Positions 12,138 to 23,927 of a stretch of 64,000 nt of DNA are shown here, in pieces (within the stretch, counting starts at the first letter, position 1; each line of letters starts with the position of its first letter). The DNA is taken from positions 1,116,001 through 1,180,000 of the forward strand of contig NW_002476559.1 in assembly GCF_000189635.1 (NCBI RefSeq), written 5' to 3'. The notes beneath the pieces were generated by a model. The model saw only the letters and a program-made list of their open reading frames with translations. It ran no database searches and was not told where the DNA came from. A program made the translations under genes and the position numbers. This DNA comes from Tetrahymena thermophila SB210. Its lineage: Eukaryota; Ciliophora; Oligohymenophorea; Hymenostomatida; Tetrahymenidae.

Positions 12138-13649
12138 TTTTCAAATCTCTAAAATGCTATTCTTAATTTATTTATTTAGTGATTGAACCTTATTTTAATC
12201 AATTAATTTGTTAATTAATTATTAATTTCTTTAATCTCCTTTTTTTCTTTTCTTTTTAAATCTTGCTTGCTTGCTCTCTTTTAACAATTAATAGCATATT
12301 ACCTCACTTTAGATTTTTATATTAAACAGTGGCTCGTTCGTCATTTTGTAAATAATTTTTGAGAAATCTTTAGCTTTAATTTAAACAATCAAATTTTGAT
12401 GAAATTACCTTAGCAACGTCAACAAGTAAAAGTATGTAAATAAATAAGCAGTAAATATTAAAAACAAACAATCAAATAAATAAATATTTCATTTATCAAT
12501 CCATTATTCTTATACATGAATTTAAATTATTATAATTTGATACAATAAAATTCAGTTTAAGTGTTGAAGTAATGTACGATTCCAATTTAATACGTAAACT
12601 TATTCAATAATATTATTTATAGTTATTTATTCTTAAGAAAGTACTAAATATTTACTTACGTAAGGCAAATATAGTTTTCTATTATTCGATATGAATGCAG
12701 ATTAAAGAAATTCAGGTATATTTATTTTATAATAATTAAGCTGAATTTTATGTAGCAAGCATAACATTTAAATTACAATTTAAATAAGCAATTTAATTAA
12801 CAACCTCATTTTTAATATTAATTTTAATATTTTAAAAAAGAGAAAAATAAGAATTTAAAAATTATATTATATTAAATATCTAAATTTGATAACAATATTC
12901 TATTAAATGTTTATTTTAAAATTGTAAATTCAAATTAAAACTATGTATGAATGAATCCCTTTAAAATTTAAAGAGCTTACTTAATCAATATAAAAAATAT
13001 AAAATGTATTAAAAGAAGAAAATAAATTATTGAATTTTGTTCAAGCATACTTTCTAAATTACTATTTATTTTTTATTTATTTATTTATTTATTTGTTTAT
13101 TTATTTATGATTTAAATATAAAATAAAAAAAATTAAACAGCCACTACTGTATGATTTAATTAATCTTAAGTTACATAAACTAATAAAATAATGGCTGAAT
13201 CCCCTCTTAAAAAATTTATTTAAATTATTATAAACTTAATACTAATTACATAAAAATATATAAAATACTATTATCTAAATTTATTTAATATTATATTAAT
13301 TAATTTATATTAGAATGATAAATAAAAATGTAATTAGCAATAATAAAATCTATCTATCTATCTATCAATATTTTAGGTTAAAAAAACTTTTTCAATATTT
13401 AATTTTATAAAAATATTTATTCATCACTTTTTGGCCACTTTTTTATTATCTTCAGAAATCTATGAAAAAGATAACTAATCTTTTTTATTTAAGACATTTG
13501 CTTTTTACTTTGAATATTTATGATTTTTTCATATTGTTATAACTTTAAATATTAAATAAAATAAATTTTTAAATTAAAAATTAATTCTAAAATGAATAAA
13601 TAAGTATTAACGGATAAATAAGATTAAGAAAAATAAATCAAAAAAAATA
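12138..13649. other. AT-rich gene desert, promoter side of the CDK gene
   Basis: About 1.5 kb without convincing coding sequence. It holds a (TTTA)n-type microsatellite at about 13065-13110 and a (TCTA)n run at about 13350-13367. The first few hundred bases presumably carry the promoter of the CDK gene. Confidence 0.5.
13065..13110. repeat. (TTTA)n microsatellite
   Basis: About 45 bp of TTTA units with one TTTG variant, in the gene-free region before the tandem array. Confidence 0.75.
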
Positions 13650-16170
13650 AAATGAAAAGATCTTTATTGTTTTAAATTAGTTATTTTAATTAAAAATATA
13701 ACAACCCAAAATAAATAAACTCTTTTTACGAAAAGTCAAGCCTCAAATTTGAAAGTTTAGTGCAATTTACTAAAGAAGAACATAAGCTTAATGCACAAAT
13801 TGCATCAATTTAATTCGAACTTTTTTAATTTTGAATAAAAAATATATAATTAATTAGTTAATTAGAGAGAAAAAATAAATGAAGAAAAATATGAAATAAT
13901 AAGATGAATTAATTAATATTAAAAGTAAAATTAGAAAATAAAATAATTAAAGAGTTAAATAAGTAAAGAAAAGATAAAAAAACAAGAACAAGAACAATTA
14001 AAAGAAAAATGAATCAAATAAATTAAAAGATCTTTTTAGTTTTAAATTAGTTTTTAATTTCGAATATCAAAATTCATAACAAATAAACTCTTTTTACCAA
14101 ATTTCAAGTTTCAAATTTGAGAGATGAGTGCAATTTTTTAAAGCCTAACCTAAGCCATATACACCTTAATACCCAATTTAATTTTTCCTTTTAAACATTG
14201 AAGAAAAAATATGTAATAATAAATAATTAAGTAAAAGTTGAAAATAAAATAATATCTTAAATTAGCATAGAAAAAACTAAAAAACCATAACAATAAAATG
14301 AAAAAGAAAAATAAATCAAATAAATTAAAAGTTCTTTTTTGTTTAAATATTTTAATCCAAAACAAATAAATCTTTTTACGAAAGGTTAAGTTCCAAATTT
14401 GAGAGATTAGTGCAATTTGTTAAAGCTGAACTTAAGTCTGATATACCTTAATCACAAATTTAATTTTCACTTTTTAAAATATTGAAAAAAAAATAAATAA
14501 TTAATTAATTGATTAGAAGGAAAAATATGAAATAATAAGATTAATTAATAAAAAAGTAAAAAAAAGTTGAAAATAAAATAAGAATGACTTAAATTAGAAA
14601 AAAGAAAAGAAGCAAGCACAATAAAAAGAAAGATAAATCAAACAAATTATCACAATCCAAAACAAATAAACTTTTTTTACTATAGATTAAGTGTTAGCTT
14701 TGAGAGATTTGTGAAATTTGCTATAGCAGAACTTAAGCCTTTTGCACCGATTGCACCAATTTTATTGTAACTTTTTAAACATTAAAGAAAAAAAAAATAA
14801 TTAATTAATTAATTAGAAGGAAAAAATGAAGAAAAAATATGAATGAAATAATAAGATTAATTAATTAATAATAAAAGTAAAAGTTGAAAATAAAATAATG
14901 AATGAGTTAAACTAGCTAAGATATAAGAAAAAATAGCAAGCAAGCACAATAAAAAGAAAAAGAAAAATTAATAAATAAAAAGATCTTTATTGTTTTAAAT
15001 TAGTTTTAATTATTAAAAATATCATTATTCAAAACAAACAATTCTCTTTACGCTAGGTTAAGTGTAAAATTTGAGAGATTATTGCAATTTGCTAAAGCAA
15101 AACCAAAGTCTGATGCACCAATTGGACCAATTTTATTGTAACTTTTTAAATTTTAAAGAAAATTTTTAAAATTAATTAGAAGGAAAATATGAAATAATAA
15201 TATTAATAAATAATAAAAGTAAAAGTAGAAAATAAAATAATAAATGAGTTAAATTTGCAAAAATATAAGAAAAAACAAGTAAGCAAGCACAATAAAAAAA
15301 AGAAAAATCAAATCAAATAAATTAAAAGATCTTTATTGTTTTAAATTAATTTTAATAATTAAAAATTATCTGTCCAAAACAAATAAAATCTTTTTACCGA
15401 AAGTCAAGTGTCAAGTTTGAGAGTTTAGTGCAATTTGCTAAAGCAGAACCTAAGCCTGATATACCTTAATCACCAATTTCATTGCTACTTTTTAAGTATT
15501 GAAGAAAAAATATATCATTAATTAATTGATTAGAAGGAAAAAATGAATAAATAATATGATTAATGAATTAATAATAAAATTAAAAGTTTAAAATAAAATA
15601 ATGAATGAATGATTTAAACTAGTAAATATATAAGAAAAAATAACAAACAAGCACAATAAAAAGAAAAGGAAAAAGAAATCAAATAAATTAAAAAATCTTT
15701 ATAGTTTTAAATTAGTTTTTATAATTAAAAATATAAAAATCTAAAACTCTTTTTACTAGAGGCTAAGTGTCAAATTTGAGAGATCAGTGCAATTTGCTAA
15801 TCCAGAACCTAAGTCTAATGCATCTTTATAACCAATTAATGAGTAACTTTTTTAATTTTGAAGAGAAAATATATAGTTAATTAATTAATTAGTTAATTAA
15901 AAGGAAAATATGAAGGAATAATATGAAATAATAAGATTAATTAATTAATAATAAAAGTAACAGTTGAAGATAAAATAATTAATGATTTAAAATAACATAA
16001 AAAGAAGAATAAAAGTAAGTATCATAAAAAAAGAAAGAAAGAAATAAAATAAAATAAATAAATAAATTAAAAGAGATTAATTGTTTTAAATAAATTTAAT
16101 AATTAAATATATCACAATCCATAACAAATAAACTCTTTTTATCAAATATAAGGGTTTGTTTATAGCAAAA
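13650..16170. repeat. Tandem array of about eight diverged 290-380 bp repeats
   Basis: One composite unit recurs head to tail. A core starting CTCTTTTTAC and continuing AAATTTGAGAGATTAGTGC, GCAATTTGCTAAAGC, AGAACCTAAGCC and CACCAATTT begins near 13725, 14088, 14368, 14670, 15040, 15388, 15747 and 16133. The last copy loses similarity after its first bases. Each core is followed by an AT-rich spacer with ATTAATTAATTAGAAGGAAA, a stretch of AAATAAAATAATGAATGAG and AGATCTTTATTGTTTTAAA before the next core. Spacing is 285-385 bp. The core is less AT-rich than the spacers. No ORF runs through the units, so this is a non-coding satellite-like array of unknown role. Confidence 0.85.
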
Positions 16171-17518
16171 AATAAAGAAAAGATATCAAATAATAAAAAA
16201 CTAATAATGGATAATTAAGAATTGAAATGAAATGAAAATTAAGTAAGTTAAATTAGCTAAAAAAATATTTGTATTAATATAAATCAATGATTGATTATTG
16301 TTAGATGAGAATTTCTATTAGTAAATTAATTAATTATTTATTTTATAAATAAATTGAAAATTAAATATTAAAAAATATTAAAAAATATTTTAAATAAACT
16401 AAAGTTAAATATGTGGAAAATGTTTGTAATATTATTATTTTTTAATTAAATATACTTCAGGTAAATAAGGAGAACCTAATGAGATTAATGTGAAGAGTTT
16501 AAAAACTTTTATATTAATAAAAATAAATTTAAAGCTATTTCATAAAAAAAATTAAATAACTACTTATCCTAATGAGTTGTACTTATTAATCTATTATATC
16601 ATTTATTTATTTTTAAAAAATATACAATTTCAATTTATCTAAATGTAATTCATTAATTAATTAAAAGGAGATAAAAAGAAAAATTAATTATATGAATTTA
16701 TAAATTAGCTTTTAGAAAGAGATATCATAAAAAAGTAAATTTAGCATTCATTTTTAAATTTTAATATTTCTATTTAAAAAAGGTGTACTTAAAAATATTG
16801 TAGAAACTAGAGGTTGGATATAAAGGATAATGACAATGTGAACTCAATATTATAAAATAAATTTTTAAAGTATTAAAGCATATTTTTACTTCATAAAATT
16901 TAGCTAAATTAAAAATTTTTGATAGGTGAGTGAGAGAGGGTAGTGCTAATTAACAAGAATCGAGAGTAAAACTTTGAAATATGAAAACATTTTTTTAAGC
17001 ATTTAATTTTAAATAAAAAATAAATTATTTAATTAAGTGATTTGATATTGATTCATAAGAATTACTTACAAAACATGAATAAGTGTATTATTTATCTATA
17101 CATAAAATAAATTAACTGAATTGATTGATTTAAAAGGAAAAATATTTATATTAATTATTTATATGAAAATTGATTGTTTTTAATCTAAAAATTAACTTAA
17201 TTAAATCTTGAATTAATCTATTTCATTATATATTTCTAGATTTAAATTAGGTGATAAAATATATATCTTTGTATGTGTTTTGGTGTTTGTTTGTTTCTTT
17301 CTTTCTTTCTTTGTTTACTTACTACTTACTTATCTTTTGAATGCAATTAGAATTGAATTTATTTCAAACAGGTAGAGTAAGTCTGATGTAGCTTGTGAAT
17401 AGATATTTAATTATTTTAGTAAAGAAGAGAGCATACATGTTTATTTTTCCGTCTTAAGTAGAAGAGAAACTTTGTGGATTTTAAAACATGTCCTCCTCTC
17501 CTTGTTAGCCGTACTGCT
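16171..17518. other. Gene-free AT-rich region
   Basis: About 1.35 kb of low-complexity DNA beyond the tandem array, with a TTTCTTTC/TTTG patch at about 17290-17320. I see no convincing gene. The 17380-17518 part could hold an alternative last exon of the neighbouring RING gene. Confidence 0.4.
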
Positions 17519-18477
17519 TCATGATTTAAATGATTTTTGTAATTTATTTTTGATAGTTTTGCTCTACTTTAAACATGTGTTTACGGTATCTATTAAATAA
17601 GTAGAATCCAAGTGCCAGTAAAACTATAAATTTATCAAAATTAATATAAGAATTATTGACTTGTATGTAAAAGAAAGACAAATAAATTTTGTACTAGATG
17701 TAATGAGAGGAATGTATTTCTTTATTATCGAGATCAAGAAGCAAAGTTTTTCCCATCCTTTGTTAATTTTTTTCATTAATGTGTCTTGATTCTGTGCCTA
17801 ATATTCTGCTAGCTTTATGTATCTTTCTTTCTCAATGTAATTCTATTTGCATAAAAAAGTTAGGTTATCTTTAAAGTTTACTTCATTACCACTAATTAAT
17901 ATTATAAAATTAATTCAAATATATTTATTCTTCCTTCCAAATAAACACACTTAAAGCATTCTATAAAATTTCTTAAATCTAAGATAACGTGGCAAGAGAA
18001 TTTGTGTTTTTAATTCAACTTACTTAATTATTTTAATGGAGCGTTCTGATTATCTTATCCATGATTAAGTTTATGCTGAATTCCTAATTTTTGTTAAAAT
18101 TAACTAAATTTTCAAGCAAATCCAAGTTAACTCTTTTTTAAAACAATCAATTATTTTACATGAGGAGAAACTAAAATGAAGCGTTTGCAAATAGGGCAGC
18201 TGCAGTTTATTACTTCGCTGACTTCGTTTTTAATGCAGTGACTGCAAAAGCTAATAATAAAAAACAATTAATTTTATTTAGTTCAGAATTAACATTTTAT
18301 TGATATTTTTAGCAATCTTAAAAATGAATAATTAATATATAAAATAAATATTTTAATTTACGAATGGCCACAAATTAGAGTGACTGGCTTAAGAAGAATA
18401 TCTTTGCATATGAAGCAGTCAAAATACTTATTAGATGTCATTTGTTATTCGTTGAATTTCATGTAAATATCACTCAT
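17519..18477 (-). CDS. RING-finger (C3HC4) protein, probable E3 ubiquitin ligase
   Basis: The N-terminal exon (from ATG at 18475-18477) and the second exon join across a short intron into a canonical RING: CFIC, then CGH-SFC-SHC, then CPICKR, with the spacing of a C3HC4 zinc site. RING domains recruit ubiquitin-charged E2 enzymes. A probable 76-bp intron (18084-18159) restores the frame to a helix (EFSINLIMDKIIRTL) like the helix that follows many RINGs. Further downstream the model is uncertain. A long open stretch (about 17880-17519) encodes a charged helix and then a hydrophobic segment rich in I and L that could be a membrane anchor, ending in TGA at 17519-17521. Two overlapping frames are open at 17990-17900, so exon choice there is unresolved. 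The RING is solid; the 3' half is tentative. Confidence 0.68.
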
Positions 18478-20472
18478 TTATGATAGCTTATAAAGTTATT
18501 ATACTTCCAGTTAGTATTTAAAATGTGAATATTATCCGCTTAATGCAATTAATTATTTGTCTTTAAGCTTAAACGAAATTATCTTTATAAATTTAATAAT
18601 ATTAACTATAAAGATAGAAGTAAGTCCTTTATGTCCAATCTTTTTTAATTTTTGCTTCTATGTAATTAACTTTTTTACAATGCAATAATAAATAATTAAT
18701 CACTGAATTTCAAAAATATAAAAATTTTTACTATTTTTTTTTGTTTCTTTTTTATTACTTTTAAGTCTTTCTGTATTACAAAACTTTTACTCTACTTATC
18801 TTACAAAATTAACTTAAATATCTATGAACACGCATATATACATACATACATACATTCATACATACTCACACTTATACATATAAAGTGATAAAGCAAGTAT
18901 TACAACGTTTTCTTTGAGATTTTAATACATCATCTTTTTTTGACATCACTTTGAACACTATCAATCAATATTACTGCTCATATTAATCTCCTTTTTAAAC
19001 ATTAATTTTAAAAGAATCATCAATTTTCACTTTAAACTATTTTTTACTTTAAATCATTCATATTTTTACCACATCACTTCCATCATTAAAAATAATTAAA
19101 TTAAACTTCTTTTAAAATTAAAACAATTTTATTATTTAATAGCAGTAAATATTGATTTATTTTAAAGACAATAATTAATTAACACTAATAAATAATAAGC
19201 GAAGCATCTTCAATTTAGTTAATTGATTATAAAGAATATTTGAAAAAAGAAAAAATATTTATTAATAATGATTTTTATGAAAATATTTTTAACTAAATTT
19301 AAGAATTATGGTTCTTTTTAATCATAAATAAAATAATTATAATAAACTTTTGTATTCGGACAAAGGAAATTTATTTATATATCTCATAAGAAAAACCATA
19401 TTAGTTAAAATCATTAAAAATATTAATTCAATTAATTTTATAAAAAATATTTATTTTAATTCAGAAAAATACTTTATTTATTTTTATTTTGATTTCAATA
19501 AAACTATTTTCATCAAAATTAAAAAATTTTAGTGTGTTTAAAAAATAATAATAAAAAAGTTTGTATTCTAAATTTTAGGTCAAAAAATTATACTAAATTA
19601 TTATAAGAAAATCAATTGAATTATTTGCTTGTGAAAAATATTTGAAATAAAATAAACTATTTACCTCCTATTGTTTGTAGATTTTCCTTTATTAATTATG
19701 ATACAAATTTTTCATTTCATTTAGAAACTCAAAATTAATATTCTTGGCAATTTAAAAATGTTTGGAACATAATTTTAAAAAAATGAATCTAAATAAAAAA
19801 AATATGTTTACAATCATTTTGGAGTAGAAAATTAAACATTTTTTTCACAATTCTTTTTGAAACGAATGTTTTCATTTAAAAATTAATATTTCTTAAACTG
19901 ATGTTTATTTGATTTTAATTGTAACTAACTTAAAAATTAAAAATTTTGTCCCACAATTTATAAAAACTCCTCCATAATTCCTAAAAAATTGATAATAATA
20001 TATATATTACCCATAATTAATATAATTAATGACAATATACAGTATTTCAATTTCTATGAACATATTTTTACTAAATTTAAGAAACTTTATTTATATAAAC
20101 AAAATTAAGTATTTAAAATTTTAAAATTTAAAGAATAGAAATTTAAAAATTATCATAGAAAATAGAATTAAAATCATGATAAAGATAATCAATTCAGTTA
20201 CTTACTTATGTTGGAAAAACTAAATATTATTTATTTATTTATTTTTTTTTTTTGATTTCAATAAAAATATTTTTTACAAAATTCAAGAATTTTAATATTT
20301 GTTAAACATAAAATAAGGAATTAAAATTTTATTTAATATTTGAAGAAAAAAAGTTGAAATATTATAAAAGAGAAATTTATTCTTAAAATTTACAAAAATG
20401 AGTAAGAAATTATAGTAAAATTAGTAAACAATTAATTAATTATTAACTAAAAATTATGTTTATTAAGTTCTT
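18478..20472. other. 2-kb gene-free spacer with degenerate repeats
   Basis: AT-rich, non-coding DNA. It includes a (CATA)n microsatellite at about 18835-18890. Several similar stretches of the type AATATTTTTAACTAAATTTAAGAA occur near 19270, 19500, 20060 and 20260. A short open frame around 19350-19532 is built only from AT-rich sequence and is not credible as a gene. Confidence 0.5.
18835..18890. repeat. (CATA)n microsatellite
   Basis: About 55 bp of imperfect CATA/TACA repeats with CACA interruptions, in the spacer downstream of no gene and upstream of the RING gene. Probably length-variable; no function is visible. Confidence 0.75.
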
Positions 20473-22228
20473 TCAAAGGTGTTTTTTAGATTTTTTTCTT
20501 TTGTTCATCTTTTTCATAAAGTTATAATTAAATTCTTCATCTTCAATTTTAGATGGCTTTTGATATAACCTTGTATCGATACTTTTAAGCTTTGCAAAAC
20601 CTACAGTTTTATCTTCACGGTTGAATAAAGTGTAATACTTAGACATAAAAATATCACCAAGGATCCACATAGGACCAACTAAATATTTTAATTTAAGATA
20701 AATTAATTTCACTAATTAAGCAATCAATCTATTAATTACGTTAAGGTTCTTCGACATCTAATGCTACTAAAGCAGGGTAGCACTCAGCAGGATCTACACT
20801 GTGTTCATACATATTAGCAAAAGCTCCATTAGAACTAATAATGTATTCCTCGGCTAATATAGGATATTCTTCTCCGTCAATAACAAAGCTAATTTGTTTA
20901 AAAAGTTTATGAATAATGAACAAAAAAATTTATATTTTATAAAAAAAAATTATAAACATAAAAAAAAACAAATTTATTAATTAATTATTTTTGTATTCAA
21001 AACTGAGTTAACTTAAATTTAGAATTTATTTATTTATTTTTTGATTTTTACAATGAATTTTGAAATTAATTGCTTGCTTGCTTACAAAAGTTCTAATAGG
21101 AAATATGATGGATGAAAAAAAGTTTAACTTGCTATACAAAAAGATTCGAATTTTCAAATGATTAATTAAAAATAATGAAAAAATATTTATTCTAATTAAA
21201 TTATTTAATTAAAAATATTTCATTTTATTTGAGGTTTTTATTTATGATCAATTTAATTAGATCTGAAAAATAAGTGTTGGATGGAATCAATGAATGAATA
21301 AATGGATAAATCTATTTAAAATTTATTATGCTTACGATATGGCTGGCATTTTTTTGATTTAGTTGCATTCAAAACCTCTGTCTAAAATAAGATCAGTAAG
21401 GAAATCTATTTAATCAGATGGACCAGCAATGATACTTGTTCCAGAATCTATGGCAAGTGGACAAGGATATTCTCTAGAGCAAAGACTAGTTTTATGTCCA
21501 CCAAGTTTTATTTCTTAAGCTAGAAGAGTCCAATATAAAGGACTTTCTACTTTATGGTATTTAATATCTCCAGCTATAACTTATTGATCAATTTATCCAA
21601 ATGATATAAAAGAGTTGTCACTCTCATCTTTTCTTGACATGTAGAAACTGAACATCTTTTTAGGAATCAAATTCTAGTCTTTCATGTAATCAACAACAGT
21701 GTCAGCGCCATCACCTAATTAAGGAAAAGCTAAACCAATCAAACCATCAAAGTCACCCTATTTTTTTTAAATTTTTTTGTTTAATTTTATATTTGAACTT
21801 AAATTGATTTCGTCTAATAATAATTTATAACTAACTAACTCATCAACAGTCTCCATAAATATTTTTTAAGCAATATTTATGAAAATTAATGAGCAAATGA
21901 ATTAATTATAAGTATTGATTGATAGATAAGTAGATATTCTTTCCAAAGTTATTCAGTAATAGAAAAATTAAAAAAAAGATAATGAAAGTAAATAATTAAT
22001 TACACTTTCAAAAACAGCACCATCTTGTTCTAAGATTTCCATGAATTCAACTCTTTCAACAGCCATATCACCAAAATAGAAAGTATCTATTCCCATTTCA
22101 CCAGTTAGGATACCTGAAATAATGAAAAATAATTTTAAGTTTAAAAGGATATTGTAGAATATTCATTTGTAAGTAAGTTTCTTTTGATTGATTGTTTGTC
22201 TGCTTGTTTTCTTGTTTTTTTTCTATGC

Positions 22229-22265
<37 letters not shown>

Positions 22266-22878
22266 TTTTGTAAATCAATCAAAGAATTTTTAGTAGTTTT
22301 TATAGTTATTTACCACTTCCGAATTCAACTTTTACTTCTAAGTCAACATCCTTGAAGGTAGGAGATGCTTCAGAATCGTATTAGTTTCCTCTTATACATC
22401 CAATACTGTCGCATTAAACTGAATTCAAGAAAATAAGGGTTGAACCACTGTCAAATATCATCTTATAATATTGATCTCTATTACCTACTTATATTTTACC
22501 AGTATAAAAGGTATTTCCGTGATTCTAAAGTCCTACACTTTTTCCATTAGTTTGTATCATAGAGACAAATTATTGCTTTCTGTCAGCAGTAATTTCCTTT
22601 TCTTCAATCATTATTTTTTAGGAATCCTTGTCATACACTCTCTTTTTGAATGAAGGCTAATTCTTTCTGATTGAGTTAGATTCTTCAATAAAATTAATAA
22701 TTTGAATCTTCTTTTCTACAGTGTTATCTCTTTCGAGAGTTATCTTCATGTTTTAAGATTATATGCTATCAGCTATAAGTTGTTGCTGCTTTGACTTGCT
22801 TGACCTTTTAAGTCTAGCAGCAAAACCTGCAATTAAAAGTAGCGATATGATAAGCAATAATTTGTTTATCTTTCTCAT
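20473..22878 (-). CDS. Pepsin-family (A1) aspartic protease with signal peptide
   Basis: A secreted or lysosomal aspartyl endopeptidase of roughly 430-480 residues in about five exons, ATG at 22876-22878, TGA at 20473-20475. It starts with a signal peptide (MRKINKLLLIISLLLIAGFA) and a charged propeptide of about 100 residues. Then come GNTFYTGKIQVG, the first active-site motif FDSGSTLIF, GDFDGLIGLAFP, the second catalytic motif AIDSGTSIIAGP, and the C-terminal WILGDIFMSKYYTLFNREDKTVGFA, all diagnostic of the family. After the domain there is an unusual basic tail rich in lysine. The first exon ends at 22314. The intron after it holds a pure (AT)n tract near 22230-22262. Cathepsin D-like activity is expected; location in the cell is inferred from the signal peptide only. 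Confidence 0.92.
22237..22262. repeat. (AT)n microsatellite in protease intron
   Basis: An uninterrupted alternating TA tract of about 26 bp within the first intron of the aspartic protease gene. Probably length-variable; no function is visible. Confidence 0.85.
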
Positions 22879-23927
22879 GCCAAATAAGCAATTTTGTATG
22901 TATTTTTAATAAATGTATGTATTATTCTTCTTATTTTAATCTTAATCTTTAAGTAGTAATCAAAATATTGATTGTTTTTTATTAATCAATTTTGTTAACA
23001 AATTAATAAGAAAAATACAAACAAATATTATTGTGTTAAATGAATGAATTTGCATTATTTTTTTTTAATGATATGCAGTAAATTTTTTTTTTAATTGTCA
23101 TCAAACGATGATTAATGCATTTTTCATTTTTGAAAAATCAAAAACGAATTTAGTATAAATAAATAGCTTTGATTAAATGAGATTGATTGATTAATTCATA
23201 AAAGGATATAATTAATTAATTATGCATATTTATTAATTAAAAATTTCAGTAACGCATATCTATTTCCGCCATGCTTAATATAAAAATAGTAGTATGCTTG
23301 AATTTACCATTTTCAATTAAGAAGTGCTTGAAAATTTCATTTATTTATTTTTTGGAAATCGACATATTTATTTATTTGTTAAAAGTAGAAATCCCTCAAA
23401 AAACTTCAAAAAAATAAAATAAATAAATCTGAAAAATATAAATTTACTTTTATAAAAGAGAATTTATATTTATTCATCAATTGTTTTTAATTAAGAGATC
23501 AAACTAGCAAGCTAATTAATTACAAATTTAGTGATATATTTTTGATTAAAAATAAAAAACGTTTTTTTTAACAAATTATTTTTCTTCCGAATATAAAAAT
23601 ATTGGTTCAAAATTAATTCCAAATATGTTTTTTTAGAAAAAAAAGAGTTTATTTAGATGATTTCTTCATAATTATTATATAATCTGAATAAATTAAAATA
23701 TTAATTTAAAAGCAATTAAGAAATTGTTTATACTTCATACTTACTTAAAAAAAACAAATAAATTCAAAATGTTAAATTAATTTGTATTTTTTAATCTGAA
23801 AAATAGCAATAGAATTTATTAAATTTATTTATAGATTGATTTATATTTAATTTTTATAAAAAAATATTTATGTACAATTAGTTGATTGATGAAGATAAAA
23901 TTTATAATATAACTTATTATTTATTAA
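22879..23927. other. Gene-free AT-rich spacer upstream of the protease
   Basis: About 1 kb of AT-rich DNA with homopolymer runs. I see no gene. It should contain the protease promoter and the 3' end of the next minus-strand gene. Confidence 0.5.

Noticed and set aside
13650..16170. Repeat array considered as CRISPR
   Set aside because: Units are 285-385 bp, diverged and AT-rich with no short identical repeats or unique spacers, and the genome is a ciliate's.
19350..19532. Open frame of 60 codons in AT-rich spacer
   Set aside because: The product is almost entirely Ile/Phe/Lys/Asn/Tyr, as expected from random A/T DNA; no coding composition.
22471..22653. Plus-strand open frame, 60 codons
   Set aside because: It is antisense to the first exon of the aspartic protease, which has strong motifs on the other strand.
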